Assembly (NCBI GenBank): GCA_023412755.1
Contig: JAEZCB010000091.1
Location: forward strand, 1 to 48,464
Direction: 5' to 3'
DNA length: 48,464 nt
Source of the DNA: Bacteroidota bacterium
GTDB lineage: Bacteria; Bacteroidota; Bacteroidia; Flavobacteriales_F; PHOS-HE28
Shown: positions 1 through 8,799 of the stretch, one piece after another
How positions within the stretch are numbered: the first letter of the stretch is position 1
Layout of the letters: the number at the start of each line of letters is the position of its first letter
Program-made: the position numbers and the translations under genes
Notes under the pieces: model-generated
Databases searched by the model: none
What the model was told of the DNA's origin: nothing
Seen by the model: the letters and a program-made list of their open reading frames with translations, nothing else

Positions 1-216
1 GTATTGGGACAGGCTATCCGCGGCCTGGGCATGATCGCCCTGCTGGTAAAGTTCCATCGCGCGGACGTAGATCCGGTGATCCTTTGGCGCATCGCGGCCG
101 GTGATCATATCCGGATAAGGTTCGAAGAAGCGATCGCACAGATCACCTTCCGCTTCCTGTACACCACAGCCCACGAAAACCAGAACAAGACAAGACCATA
201 CAAGAGCTATCCTCAT
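1..216 (-). CDS. TPR-type lipoprotein, 3' end cut by window edge
   Basis: Reading the minus strand from the ATG at 214-216 gives an uninterrupted frame of 72 codons that runs off the left edge. The product starts with a short basic N-terminus, a hydrophobic stretch and Cys17 in the context LVFVGC, so it is probably a lipoprotein processed by signal peptidase II and tethered to a membrane; Phe at the -3 position of the lipobox is somewhat unusual. After the Cys come an acidic linker and a helix with a TPR-like pattern (AMELYQQGDHAQAADSL). It sits 9 bases downstream of the lepB-like gene stop on the same strand, so it may be co-transcribed. Function is not inferable; the C-terminal part lies outside the window. 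Confidence 0.6.
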   Translation of the reverse strand, partial: MRIALVWSCLVLVFVGCGVQEAEGDLCDRFFEPYPDMITGRDAPKDHRIYVRAMELYQQGDHAQAADSLSQY

Positions 217-225
217 TGAGCAAAA

Positions 226-1194
226 TTACCGAGACAGGGATCTCCAGTTCCGTCCCTTCCGCAATCCTTGCTCCCCTTTGCTGAAAAGGATCAGCCAGCC
301 ACGCCCCATGAGATGGTCATGCGGCACGAAGCCCCAGTATCTGGAGTCCGCACTGTGGTGACGGCTGTCCCCCAGCATGAAATAGTGATCCTGTTCCACT
401 ACGTAATAGGCCAATGGCTTCCCATCCAGGAGTATATCATTGCCTGAAACACTGAGTGTGTGCCCTTCATACCGGCTTATGAGCCTGTCATAGAGAGGCA
501 GATCGCGCACGCCGATCCGGATGGTATCGCCTTTGGCGGGTATGCGTATCGGGCCATAATCATCGCCATTCCAACGAAAGTCCGGGCTGAATGGAAAGAT
601 GTGTCCAGGTGCGCCGGTCGCCGGTCCCATCGGGGTCGCACTCACCACCTGTGGCCATTGCTCCAGCTCTTCGGCCAGCGAGTCGTTCAATGGCAATTCC
701 AGCATCTGTCGCCCGGGCTGGACCAGGCTTGCAGGCAGGGAAAGTGCAGAAAGGAGACTGTCGGTGACCGTGTGATCCCGTAGATGTATCAGGTGGGCGG
801 AGGTGCCGGTCTCCACGGGTGGGTGGTACACGTCATTCACGAACAGGTCCCCATCGCGGATCTGAAGCACATCACCGGGCATGGCAGCGATCCGTTTCAC
901 CATGAGCGGACGCTCTCCCATGGGCATGCGATCCTTGAGCGGATCACGGAACACGACCACATCGCCCCGCTCTAGTCCTGTCCACACCGGCCAACGTTGC
1001 ACCAGCAGCAGATCACCCGGCAACAGGGTGGCATACATGCTGGTGCTTTGCACGATCACCCATCTCAATACAAGCAGATGGATGATCATGAGAATGCCGA
1101 TGGCGAGGATGAAAGACTTCGCCCATTCGATGGCGTGTTTCCATGGTTCCTGTTCGCCGGCCATCGCAGAGGTGCTCATGAAGTGATCCCGCAT
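226..1194 (-). CDS. lepB: Signal peptidase I (second, shorter paralogue)
   Basis: A 322-residue type I signal peptidase, which cleaves signal peptides from exported proteins at the outer face of the inner membrane. One transmembrane helix (about residues 28-47) is followed by the nucleophile box STSM (Ser52), the general-base box MVKR (Lys100) and, near the C-terminus, the family box LGDSRHHSADSR. The frame is open up to 1272, but that start would overlap the upstream lepB by 64 bases; the ATG at 1192-1194, 15 bases after the upstream stop, is preferred, and an ATG at 1179 is also possible. An insertion of roughly 120 residues separates the catalytic core from the C-terminal box, as in other Bacteroidota LepB proteins. 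It forms an apparent operon with the larger lepB upstream. Confidence 0.88.
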   Translation of the reverse strand: MRDHFMSTSAMAGEQEPWKHAIEWAKSFILAIGILMIIHLLVLRWVIVQSTSMYATLLPGDLLLVQRWPVWTGLERGDVVVFRDPLKDRMPMGERPLMVKRIAAMPGDVLQIRDGDLFVNDVYHPPVETGTSAHLIHLRDHTVTDSLLSALSLPASLVQPGRQMLELPLNDSLAEELEQWPQVVSATPMGPATGAPGHIFPFSPDFRWNGDDYGPIRIPAKGDTIRIGVRDLPLYDRLISRYEGHTLSVSGNDILLDGKPLAYYVVEQDHYFMLGDSRHHSADSRYWGFVPHDHLMGRGWLILFSKGEQGLRKGRNWRSLSR

Positions 1195-1208
1195 GAGCCG
1201 AGGCGCTT

Positions 1209-2753
1209 CTACTTCACCGTTGAGAACAAACGCTTCCAGCGGATGCCGGTGTATGGATCCTTGGTGAACCATACAAGCACCGCCTTGCCCACCACATGAT
1301 CGTGCGGCACATAACCCCAGAAGCGGCTATCCTGTGAGCGGTGGCGGTTGTCGCCCATCAGCCAATAGTAGTCCTGTTCAAAGGTGTAGCTGGTGGCGAC
1401 TTCTCCGTTGATGATGATGTTGCCGCCATCCACCCGAAGGTCGTTCCCCTCATACAGGCTTATCACCCGTTCGAAGAGCGGCAGGTTCTCCAGTGTCAAC
1501 GAAACCGTGGCCCCGGCCTTTGGGATCCAGATCGGTCCATAGTTGTCCTCGGTCCAATCATAACCATCCACGTTGGGGAAGTACGGGTTCTTGTGGTATG
1601 GATTCTCAAGACCACGCCGATTGTTCTGCCGCTCCATGGTCACCACATTGTTGAAGGAGCTCAGCCGTTCGGCGTTCGCATTGGTCAAAGGCATGCTCAC
1701 CCGCCCATTCTGTGTGACATGCACATCATCCGGGCTTATGTCGAACATCTCCTTCAGGCGGCGTTCGTTGAATGGTTCGCGTACAACGAACTCATACGCA
1801 TATTGCGCTTCCTGTGGCAGGTCTTCGGCCACACTATTCACGTACACCACACCATCGCGCACTTCCAGTGTGTCGCCGGCCACGGCCACGCAACGCTTGA
1901 TATAATTTTCGCGCTTGTCCAGCGGACGCACCAGAATGCCCCCGGTGGGCACCTGCACCACACGGCCATCCACCATGTTCAGCATGCGGTAATTCGGGTC
2001 GTGGATCTTTTCCCGTCCATGGTCCCGCACCAGCTGGTAATAACTCTGGTTCTGGAAATTGGCCACCACCGTATCGCCTTCAGGGAAATTGAACACCACC
2101 GCATCACCGCGCTGTGGCCGCCCGAAACCTGGCAGACGCCGGTAGGGTTGCTGGAACCAGTTCACGAACGAGGGCGTGCTCGCGGTGAAGGGCATGGTGT
2201 GGTGGGTGAAGGGCACCGTTACCGGAGTGATCGGCATACGCGGCCCGTAGCTCAGCTTGCTTACAAAGAGATAATCGCCCACCAGCAGGCTTTTCTCCAT
2301 GGAGGGCGTGGGAATGGTGAACGCCTCGAAGGTGAATGTGCGGAACACCGTGGCCACGATCACGGCGAACAGGATCGCATCGCCCCATTGGCCCAAAAGG
2401 CCGCGCTTGCGTTGTTCCGGTGGAATGGGCCCTACATATTGGCGTTCGGAGAAGACCAGTTGAGGGATCTTCACCCAGGGCAGCAAAACCATCACCACAT
2501 GGTCCTTGAACTGCCTTTCATTGAGAATGATCGAAATGTTCACGTTCATGATGATGAACATCAACAGGTTCACCCCCGGCACCAGGAATAGGAAGACCCA
2601 CCACCACGGTTTACCGCTTATCCGCAGCCATACCACGATGTTGTAGAATGGCACGAAGCCGGCCCATGCGGGTTGCCCGGCCTTCTGGAAGAGTTTCCAC
2701 AGGCAGGCGAAAAGCACCGCGATGTAGGCGAAAAGGAAGATGTATGGGATCAT
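1209..2753 (-). CDS. lepB: Signal peptidase I (long N-terminal form)
   Basis: A 514-residue signal peptidase I. The first ~100 residues form a multi-helix membrane region (MIPYIFLFAYIAVLF..., hydrophobic stretches near 4-22, 30-45 and 50-77), an extension typical of Bacteroidota LepB and absent from the E. coli enzyme. A further membrane helix (about 125-140) precedes the nucleophile box TPSM (Ser151). The lysine box (YIKRCVAVAGD) and the C-terminal box GDNRHRSQDSRFWGY are intact, so the Ser-Lys dyad is present. It ends 15 bases before the second lepB. Having two intact paralogues side by side suggests a division of substrates rather than decay of one copy. The upstream dapB gene is on the same strand 78 bases away. 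Confidence 0.92.
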   Translation of the reverse strand: MIPYIFLFAYIAVLFACLWKLFQKAGQPAWAGFVPFYNIVVWLRISGKPWWWVFLFLVPGVNLLMFIIMNVNISIILNERQFKDHVVMVLLPWVKIPQLVFSERQYVGPIPPEQRKRGLLGQWGDAILFAVIVATVFRTFTFEAFTIPTPSMEKSLLVGDYLFVSKLSYGPRMPITPVTVPFTHHTMPFTASTPSFVNWFQQPYRRLPGFGRPQRGDAVVFNFPEGDTVVANFQNQSYYQLVRDHGREKIHDPNYRMLNMVDGRVVQVPTGGILVRPLDKRENYIKRCVAVAGDTLEVRDGVVYVNSVAEDLPQEAQYAYEFVVREPFNERRLKEMFDISPDDVHVTQNGRVSMPLTNANAERLSSFNNVVTMERQNNRRGLENPYHKNPYFPNVDGYDWTEDNYGPIWIPKAGATVSLTLENLPLFERVISLYEGNDLRVDGGNIIINGEVATSYTFEQDYYWLMGDNRHRSQDSRFWGYVPHDHVVGKAVLVWFTKDPYTGIRWKRLFSTVK

Positions 2754-2831
2754 GCGTTTCCTATCGGAAGATCGGCCGGTGGTTCCGCCGTTGGCCGCGA
2801 AGGTCGGATGTTCCGGGACAAGACCATGCGA

Positions 2832-3620
2832 TCATGGGCCAAGAACATCATCCATGGTGAAAATGCCTTTGCGGCCGTTGAGCCATTCGGCGCCGAGCAC
2901 GGCCCCCTGTGCGAAGCCGGTGCGATCGAAAGCCTCATGGTTTATCACGATGCGATCTCCACGGCCGGTCCATGTTACCGCATGTTTGCCCGGCACTTCG
3001 CCCACCCGTTCACTGAGGATCGGTATGGGCAGCGATCCTTTGGCCTGTTCAAGCTGCTCCAGAAATAGATCGCCGTGGTTGCGTACGGGGCGGGGCCCGG
3101 TCTCTTTGTCCTGCCACACCAATTCACTGGATGCCACTTGCCAGCCGGTATAACGTTCGGTGCGCAGGTCTATGTCGCGGGCCAGAGTGATCGCTGTTCC
3201 GCTGGGAGCATCGAGCTTGTGCACATGATGGATCTCATCGATGTGCACCGCATAGCCCTGCTGCTTTTCCATCAGGGAGGCCAGCATGCGGTTGATGCGG
3301 AAGAATATGTTCACCCCGATACTGAAGTTGCTGGCCCAAAGGAGCGCACCTTCGTGCTGCTGCACCAATTGCTTCACCTCATTGAGCCTGTCATACCAGC
3401 CCGTGGTGCCCACCACAACGGGCACACCATGCTCCAGACATAGCCGGATGTTCGCGATGGCCTGGTCCGGACGGCTGAATTCTATAGCCGCATCCGCACC
3501 CGCCGGTGGCGACCCCGCATTCTCGGAGCCTACCCGCAGGATGATGTCATGGCCGCGGGCGAGGGCGGCCTGCTCGATGACCCTTCCCATTTTGCCGTAG
3601 CCGTACAATGCGATGCGCAT
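2832..3620 (-). CDS. dapB: 4-hydroxy-tetrahydrodipicolinate reductase
   Basis: A 262-residue cytoplasmic reductase of the diaminopimelate/lysine pathway, which reduces 4-hydroxy-tetrahydrodipicolinate with NAD(P)H. The N-terminal Rossmann motif GYGKMGRV is at residues 7-14, the VVGTTGW segment follows, and the diagnostic active-site signature around EIHHVHKLDAPSGTA is complete, including the His-His pair and the Lys of the family. Length matches the usual 240-270 residues. The ATG at 3618-3620 is directly followed by the Rossmann strand, so the start is well supported. In Bacteroidota dapB is commonly next to lepB, and that pairing is seen here on the same strand, suggesting a dapB-lepB-lepB operon. 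Confidence 0.95.
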   Translation of the reverse strand: MRIALYGYGKMGRVIEQAALARGHDIILRVGSENAGSPPAGADAAIEFSRPDQAIANIRLCLEHGVPVVVGTTGWYDRLNEVKQLVQQHEGALLWASNFSIGVNIFFRINRMLASLMEKQQGYAVHIDEIHHVHKLDAPSGTAITLARDIDLRTERYTGWQVASSELVWQDKETGPRPVRNHGDLFLEQLEQAKGSLPIPILSERVGEVPGKHAVTWTGRGDRIVINHEAFDRTGFAQGAVLGAEWLNGRKGIFTMDDVLGP

Positions 3621-3722
3621 GTGCCGAAGGTAGGCATGGCATCTTCATGTACATGGTCAAGCTATACGGGCGGAAAAGGGGAAGGATGAACGGGTTTTCG
3701 ATCACTTCAGCGCTCCGCAGGG

Positions 3723-4157
3723 CTATTTCCCACGCGTGTGCACGGATAGGGATCCATCGTTCTTCTGTTCCTCCAAAGCGGACCTCCATTCCTGAGGCAC
3801 CGGAACGCTCTTCTGCTGATGGTGATCATAGCATACCAGCACGCTGCGCCCTTCCGCGCAGATCCCGGACAAAGCGTTGGAGCGGATCACCGCATAGCGC
3901 AGGGTGATGCTTTTTTCACCAACGCTTTCGCACCATGTTTCCACGGATATTTCGTCTCCAAGCTCCACCGGCATGCGGTGGTCCACCTCGTTCCTGGCCA
4001 GGATCAGGCCCTTCTCCGCCCAGTCATGGTGGTCAGGCACCATTTTGCGGAACAATGCGATCCGCGCCAGCTCGAACCAATGGAGGTATACGGCATTGTG
4101 CACATGCCGGGCCATATCGATATCAGCGAAACGGATCTGGATGGGTATGGATATCAT
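3723..4157 (-). CDS. Acyl-CoA thioesterase (4HBT / YbgC-type hotdog fold)
   Basis: A 144-residue single hotdog-domain protein. The sequence IRFADIDMARHVHNAVYL near the N-terminus fits the 4-hydroxybenzoyl-CoA thioesterase signature, with the catalytic Asp in FADID and the following HVHNAVYLHWFE helix. Such enzymes hydrolyse acyl-CoA thioesters in the cytoplasm; the substrate cannot be told from sequence. The frame opens at 4175 (ATG) but the ATG at 4155-4157 puts the family's first strand right after the start and has an AGAAGA stretch upstream, so it is preferred. It lies 102 bases upstream of dapB on the same strand. No truncation or missing key residue is visible. Confidence 0.85.
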   Translation of the reverse strand: MISIPIQIRFADIDMARHVHNAVYLHWFELARIALFRKMVPDHHDWAEKGLILARNEVDHRMPVELGDEISVETWCESVGEKSITLRYAVIRSNALSGICAEGRSVLVCYDHHQQKSVPVPQEWRSALEEQKNDGSLSVHTRGK

Positions 4158-4245
4158 GCGGTGATCTTCTAGCATTCATTGTCGCAATGGCCTGGCAATA
4201 ACGCGGGCTAAATACCAGCCCTTCGAACCCTCGGATCCCAATGCC

Positions 4246-4653
4246 TCAAGTGATCGGATTCAGGATCACGCTGAAGACGGTTATGCTATTGGGATCGCGG
4301 TCGTAGAAGAGTTTATCCAGCGCTTCCAGCACATTCTTCGCACGGAAGTATGAGGTCTGCAGAGAGTTGTCACCACGGGCGCTCCACTGTACGGTGTAGC
4401 TGCTTGTACGGTCCTTATAGTTGCGCACATAATCCAGCATTTCCTCCAGGGCATCCACCTTGTCGGTGCCCTCGGTGGCATGAAAGAGAAAACTCTGGTT
4501 GTGGCGCGGATTCAGGGTGATCAGAAAAAGCTTCGTGCGCTTCTCCTTCTTGTCTTGTTCATAGTTGAACACAAGGCTGTCCGGGCCCACGCCGATGTGG
4601 TCGCCGATCTCTTTTTGCAGTCTTGCTAACTCCAGATTCCGGTCCCTTACCAT
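4246..4653 (-). CDS. Conserved-looking hypothetical protein (135 aa)
   Basis: A soluble 135-residue protein with no signal peptide or membrane segment and no family I recognise. It is rich in charged residues, begins with a probable helix (LELARLQKEIGDHI), then alternates predicted strands (KLFLITLNP, SYTVQWSA, ITVFSVILNP) with helices (VDALEEMLDYV, KNVLEALDKLFY). The repeated LNP at the ends of two strands hints at an internal alpha/beta duplication. It starts 32 bases after the end of the nucleotide-sugar dehydratase gene on the same strand and probably shares its transcript. No function is claimed; its codon use resembles that of its neighbours, which supports it being real. Confidence 0.65.
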   Translation of the reverse strand: MVRDRNLELARLQKEIGDHIGVGPDSLVFNYEQDKKEKRTKLFLITLNPRHNQSFLFHATEGTDKVDALEEMLDYVRNYKDRTSSYTVQWSARGDNSLQTSYFRAKNVLEALDKLFYDRDPNSITVFSVILNPIT

Positions 4654-4685
4654 GTCTAGCGCCTTCAGCGGAAAGGAGGTGATGT

Positions 4686-6554
4686 TCAGACCTTCGCCGA
4701 AGGGGCGTCCAAGTTACTATAGACCGAATTGTGGCTCCGGTATTCAGGCACAAGCCGTTTCATGGACGCCACGAGTGCGGCCTCATCGCCCTGCTCCAAT
4801 CCACCCAACAAATGCTCCACGCGATCTTTCACCTGTTGTGGATCTTCTTCCCGCGTGCGGCCTATGAGTATGCGCGGGTGATGGGTGGGCAGGGTGTTCT
4901 CCGTGGTGGCGAGCAACTCTTCATAGAGTTTTTCGCCGGGCCTCAACCCGGTATATATGATCTCAATGTCATGGCCGGGTTCCAATCCGCTCAGGCGTAT
5001 CATTTTTTCGGCCATGTCCGCTATGCGCACCGGCTCACCCATGTCGAACACATAGATCTCTCCGCCCTGGCCCATGGTGGCGGCCTCCAGCACCAGGCGG
5101 CATGCTTCCGGAATGGTCATGAAGAACCGCGTCACTTCCGGGTGTGTCACCGTCAGCGGTCCCCCTGCAGCGATCTGGCGGCGGAACAGGGGCACCACCG
5201 AGCCACTGGAGCCGAGCACGTTGCCAAAGCGCGTGGTAACGAAGGCGGTGGGGCAGGAGAGGCTGTTCACATACATCTCCGCGATGCGCTTGGAAGCTCC
5301 CATCACGCTGGTGGGATTCACAGCCTTGTCGGTACTGATCAATACGAACCGCTCCACGCCCATTTCACAGGCCAGCTCCGATACCACTTTGGTGCCCATG
5401 ATATTGGTGCGTATCGCCTCTGAAGGTTGCGCTTCCATGAGCGGCACATGCTTGTATGCTGCCGCATGGAACACCACCTGCGGCCGGTGTTCATCAAGGA
5501 TGCGCCGCATGCGTTCGCGATCCCTTACATCACCGATCACCGGGGTTGCTTTCCGGTCCTCTGTACGCAATTCCGTATCCAGATCGTACAATCCTGATTC
5601 TGCCAGGTCCACCAGTACCAGGCCCTGTGGACCCAGCACGGCCAGTTGCCGGACCAACTCACTTCCAATGGATCCAGCCGCCCCCGTGACCAATACACGT
5701 TTTCCTGCGAACCGATCCTTCAATTCCGCCTGTTCAAGGTGAATGACGGAACGGCCCAGAAGATCCTCGATGCGCACTTCCTGGATCTGGCCCGCACTGA
5801 GCTGCCCATTGATCCAGTTGCTTACAGGTGGTATGGTGAGCACACGCACACGCGCCGCCATGCATGCCTCCACCACCCGCCGCCGGTTCTCGGGTATGGG
5901 TTTCGCAATGGCTATGATCACCTGGTCCACATCCTGCTCCGCCAATAGCTTGGGCAACTTATCCACCGTATGGATGGGCGAGCCTTCGAGGATCTTTCCG
6001 GAGCGCCGGAGATCATCATCGGTGAAGGCCACCACGTTGTACTTCACCGATCCCTCCCTTTCCAAGGTGCGCTTGGTTATCAATCCCGCCTCGCCAGCGC
6101 CATGGATGATCACGTTCATGGTGTTCTTGCCAGCACCGCGGGACCGCAGGTAGAGCAATTTGAAAGCGATCCTTACCACTATAAGGAACATCGCCGTGGC
6201 CATGAAATCGATCATGATCACCGCCCGGGGCAAGAAGAACATGCCATCGATGAACTCGCGCCGGATCACACTGGCCACACCGAAAAGCAGTGAGCCGATG
6301 AGCACCGTGATAAAGATCCGGCTCGCGTCGCTGGTGTTGGTATGCCGCACCATGAACCGGTGCGTACCAGCTAGGTAATAGGAACCCAGGCGGATGGCGA
6401 TGAAGATGGGCAGCACGGGCAGCAAGAGGTCCACCTCATAATCCGGCACCTGGAAATTGAAGCGCAGCAGGTAGGCGATGACAAGTGCTGCCAGGGATAG
6501 TCCCAGGTCTATCAACAGCACGCCATAGCGGGGAAAAAGCCTTTGGCCGGTCAT
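4686..6554 (-). CDS. Membrane-bound nucleotide-sugar 4,6-dehydratase (CapD/PglF/WbpM-like)
   Basis: A 622-residue polysaccharide biosynthesis protein. Four N-terminal hydrophobic segments (about residues 10-140) are followed by a CoA-binding-like Rossmann domain (IHGAGEAGLITKR) and a C-terminal extended SDR domain with GAAGSIGSELVRQL, YKHVPLMEAQ and TDKAVNPTSVMGASK. In the last motif the usual catalytic Tyr is Met, as in inverting UDP-GlcNAc C6-dehydratases of this family. It likely makes a 4-keto-6-deoxy sugar nucleotide for capsule, O-antigen or glycoprotein sugars at the inner membrane. The frame opens at 6737 but would overlap the divergent epimerase gene; ATGs at 6554 and 6578 both fit, and 6554 begins just before the first basic-hydrophobic segment. 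Confidence 0.9.
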   Translation of the reverse strand: MTGQRLFPRYGVLLIDLGLSLAALVIAYLLRFNFQVPDYEVDLLLPVLPIFIAIRLGSYYLAGTHRFMVRHTNTSDASRIFITVLIGSLLFGVASVIRREFIDGMFFLPRAVIMIDFMATAMFLIVVRIAFKLLYLRSRGAGKNTMNVIIHGAGEAGLITKRTLEREGSVKYNVVAFTDDDLRRSGKILEGSPIHTVDKLPKLLAEQDVDQVIIAIAKPIPENRRRVVEACMAARVRVLTIPPVSNWINGQLSAGQIQEVRIEDLLGRSVIHLEQAELKDRFAGKRVLVTGAAGSIGSELVRQLAVLGPQGLVLVDLAESGLYDLDTELRTEDRKATPVIGDVRDRERMRRILDEHRPQVVFHAAAYKHVPLMEAQPSEAIRTNIMGTKVVSELACEMGVERFVLISTDKAVNPTSVMGASKRIAEMYVNSLSCPTAFVTTRFGNVLGSSGSVVPLFRRQIAAGGPLTVTHPEVTRFFMTIPEACRLVLEAATMGQGGEIYVFDMGEPVRIADMAEKMIRLSGLEPGHDIEIIYTGLRPGEKLYEELLATTENTLPTHHPRILIGRTREEDPQQVKDRVEHLLGGLEQGDEAALVASMKRLVPEYRSHNSVYSNLDAPSAKV

Positions 6555-6645
6555 CTTTCGCAAAGGTGGGAAGAACATTACAACAGATGGCCTTCTGCGC
6601 AACGGTGGCGCCGATCTCGCATCTTCGCCCAATAAGCAGTCGAAA

Positions 6646-7638
6646 ATGCCAGTATCATTGGTAACGGGAGGCGCCGGTTTCATGGGCGCACATTTGGTGA
6701 AGGAGTTGCTCGCCATAGGCCACACCGTGGTGGCCATGGACGATCTCAGCGGTGGTTTCCAGGATCAGGTGGATGAGCGTGCCACTTTCGTGCAGGGTTC
6801 GATCAATGACCATGAGCTGGTGGATCGCCTCTTCGAGGAACACCGGTTCACCTATGTATACCATCTGGCCGCTTATGCCGCGGAGGGGCTCAGCCATTTC
6901 ATACGCCGCTTCAACTATCAGAACAACCTGATCGGCAGCATCAATTTGATCAATGCATCCATCCGCCATAAAGTGGAATGCTTCGTCTTCACATCCAGCA
7001 TCGCCGTGTATGGTTCGCAGGTGCCACCCATGCGGGAAGATATGCGGCCCGTGCCGGAGGATCCCTATGGCGTGGCCAAATACGCTGTGGAAATGGACCT
7101 GTATGCGGCCCGGCACATGTTCGGCCTTAATTACGTGATCTTCCGCCCTCACAATGTGTACGGCGAATACCAGAACATCGGTGATAGATACAGGAACGTG
7201 GTGGGCATCTTCATGAACCAGCTCATGCAAGACCAGCCACTCACTGTTTTTGGTGATGGTGAACAACAACGCGCATTCAGCTACATCGGTGACATAGCCC
7301 CGATCATGGCGCGGTGCGTGGAGGTGCCCGCGGCGTATGGTGAGGTCTTCAACATTGGTTCGGACCGGCCGCATACGGTGAATGAGCTTGCCGAAGTGGT
7401 GATGGAGGTGATGGGCATGAAGGGAGAGATCCGCCATCTGGAAGCACGCAACGAGGTGGTGATGGCCTATAGCGATCATTCAAAGGCCGAACGGATATTC
7501 GGCGATCATGCTTCCACGCCCCTGCGTGAAGGACTTGCGCGCATGGCGGCCTGGGCCAAACGCGCGGGTGCCAGAAAGAGCGGCAGTTTCGGGGAGATCG
7601 AGCTAACGGAAGGGCTTCCACCGAGCTGGCGTTCCTAA
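6646..7638 (+). CDS. NAD-dependent epimerase/dehydratase (UDP-glucose 4-epimerase-like)
   Basis: A 330-residue extended short-chain dehydrogenase acting on nucleotide sugars in the cytoplasm. It shows the NAD-binding TGGAGFMGAHLV motif at residues 7-18, HLAAYAAE, the catalytic Ser region TSSIAVYG and the YGVAK active-site Tyr-Lys pair. RPHNVYGEYQ and the FGDGEQQRAFSYIGD segment match the UDP-glucose 4-epimerase/dTDP-glucose dehydratase branch; which sugar is used is not decidable. It is divergent from the membrane dehydratase gene, with 91 bases between the starts, and is followed 48 bases later by a glycosyltransferase on the same strand. The three form a small surface-sugar block. Confidence 0.9.
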   Translation: MPVSLVTGGAGFMGAHLVKELLAIGHTVVAMDDLSGGFQDQVDERATFVQGSINDHELVDRLFEEHRFTYVYHLAAYAAEGLSHFIRRFNYQNNLIGSINLINASIRHKVECFVFTSSIAVYGSQVPPMREDMRPVPEDPYGVAKYAVEMDLYAARHMFGLNYVIFRPHNVYGEYQNIGDRYRNVVGIFMNQLMQDQPLTVFGDGEQQRAFSYIGDIAPIMARCVEVPAAYGEVFNIGSDRPHTVNELAEVVMEVMGMKGEIRHLEARNEVVMAYSDHSKAERIFGDHASTPLREGLARMAAWAKRAGARKSGSFGEIELTEGLPPSWRS

Positions 7639-7686
7639 GCGGACCGATCGCGGACTTATTTTAGGCGCCACCGCCATTTCCCAAGC

Positions 7687-8772
7687 ATGCCCAAGATCCT
7701 CTTCATCGCCAGCCACCGGTTCGGCAGATCCCCTGGGCAGCGTTTCCGATTCGAGCAGTATTTCAGCCACCTTGAAGAGAATGGGTACACCTGCGAATTG
7801 AGTCCGCTGGTGAATGAGGATGATGATCGCATCCTTTACAAGAAGGGCCACTATTTTGAAAAACTTCGGTTCATCCACAAGTGCTTCAACATCCGCCGCC
7901 GCGATGTGAAGCGCATGAATGAATTCGATATCATCTTCATCTTCCGCGAAGCACTTATGACCCGCAGTACCTGGTTCGAGCGGCAGTTCGCGCAGAGCAG
8001 GGCGAAGATCGTCTTCGATTTCGATGACTCCATCTGGCTGCAGAACGTGAGCGATGCCAACCGCCGTTGGAGTTGGGTGAAGGATCCGAAGAAGACACCC
8101 AAACTCATCCGGCTCTCGGACATGGTCTTCGCCGGGAACGGTTATCTGGCGGATTATGCGCGGAATTTCAATGGTAACGTTAAGGTGGTACCCACCACCA
8201 TCGATACCGAAGAATACCGGCCGGTGGACCTTTCTGCAAGGTCCGGCCCCGTGTGTATTGGCTGGAGCGGCAGCATCACCACCATACAGCACTTCCAATA
8301 TGCCATACCGGCGCTGCGTGCGATCAAGGAAAAGTATGGCGATCGTGTTTCCATACGCGTGATCGGGGACGGGAACTTCGCCGATCCATCACTTGGCATC
8401 ACCGGCATGCCCTGGCGGAAGGAGACCGAATTGGAGGATCTTTCGGCGATCGATATCGGCATTATGCCCTTACCCGATGATGAGTGGGCACGCGGCAAGT
8501 GCGGCCTGAAGGGATTGCAGTACATGGGGCTTGGCATACCACCCATACTATCGCCCGTGGGGGTCAACACCAGGATCATCCACGATGGAAAGAATGGTTT
8601 TCTCGCAGGCGATACCGAAGATTGGGTGGAGAAGATCTCCCACCTGGTGGAGGACCGGGAGGCGCGCGTTCGTATCGGTGCCGCCGCCCGCCGTTCCGTG
8701 GAGGAGCACTGGAGCGTGAGGAGTTGGCGCAACGATTATTTGAAGTCATTCAATGACCTGCTGCGCAGGTGA
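7687..8772 (+). CDS. Glycosyltransferase, GT4/GT-B type
   Basis: A 361-residue soluble glycosyltransferase of the GT-B fold. The N-terminal half starts with KILFIASHRFGRSPGQRFRF, as in glycosyltransferases of surface polysaccharide clusters; the C-terminal half carries IGWSGSITT, the ADP/UDP-binding segment DIGIMPLPDDEWARGKCGLK and GIPPILSPVGVN, in which the acidic residue of the E-x7-E-like motif of GT4 enzymes is replaced by a Lys/Gly-rich loop. It probably adds a sugar to a lipid-linked glycan at the cytoplasmic face. The start ATG at 7687 is close to the first beta strand. It is 48 bases downstream of the epimerase and is the last gene of this block. Confidence 0.85.
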   Translation: MPKILFIASHRFGRSPGQRFRFEQYFSHLEENGYTCELSPLVNEDDDRILYKKGHYFEKLRFIHKCFNIRRRDVKRMNEFDIIFIFREALMTRSTWFERQFAQSRAKIVFDFDDSIWLQNVSDANRRWSWVKDPKKTPKLIRLSDMVFAGNGYLADYARNFNGNVKVVPTTIDTEEYRPVDLSARSGPVCIGWSGSITTIQHFQYAIPALRAIKEKYGDRVSIRVIGDGNFADPSLGITGMPWRKETELEDLSAIDIGIMPLPDDEWARGKCGLKGLQYMGLGIPPILSPVGVNTRIIHDGKNGFLAGDTEDWVEKISHLVEDREARVRIGAAARRSVEEHWSVRSWRNDYLKSFNDLLRR

Positions 8773-8799
8773 TGGGATCGTGCGACTTTTATCATTGGC

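Noticed and set aside
4..219. Short plus-strand frame at the left edge
   Set aside because: The minus strand of the same bases encodes a lipoprotein with lipobox and TPR helix, which explains the region better.
1341..2591. Long open frame opposite the larger lepB gene (416 codons)
   Set aside because: It is antisense to a gene with all catalytic motifs, is His/Val-rich, and has no family motif; such frames arise from GC-biased codon use.
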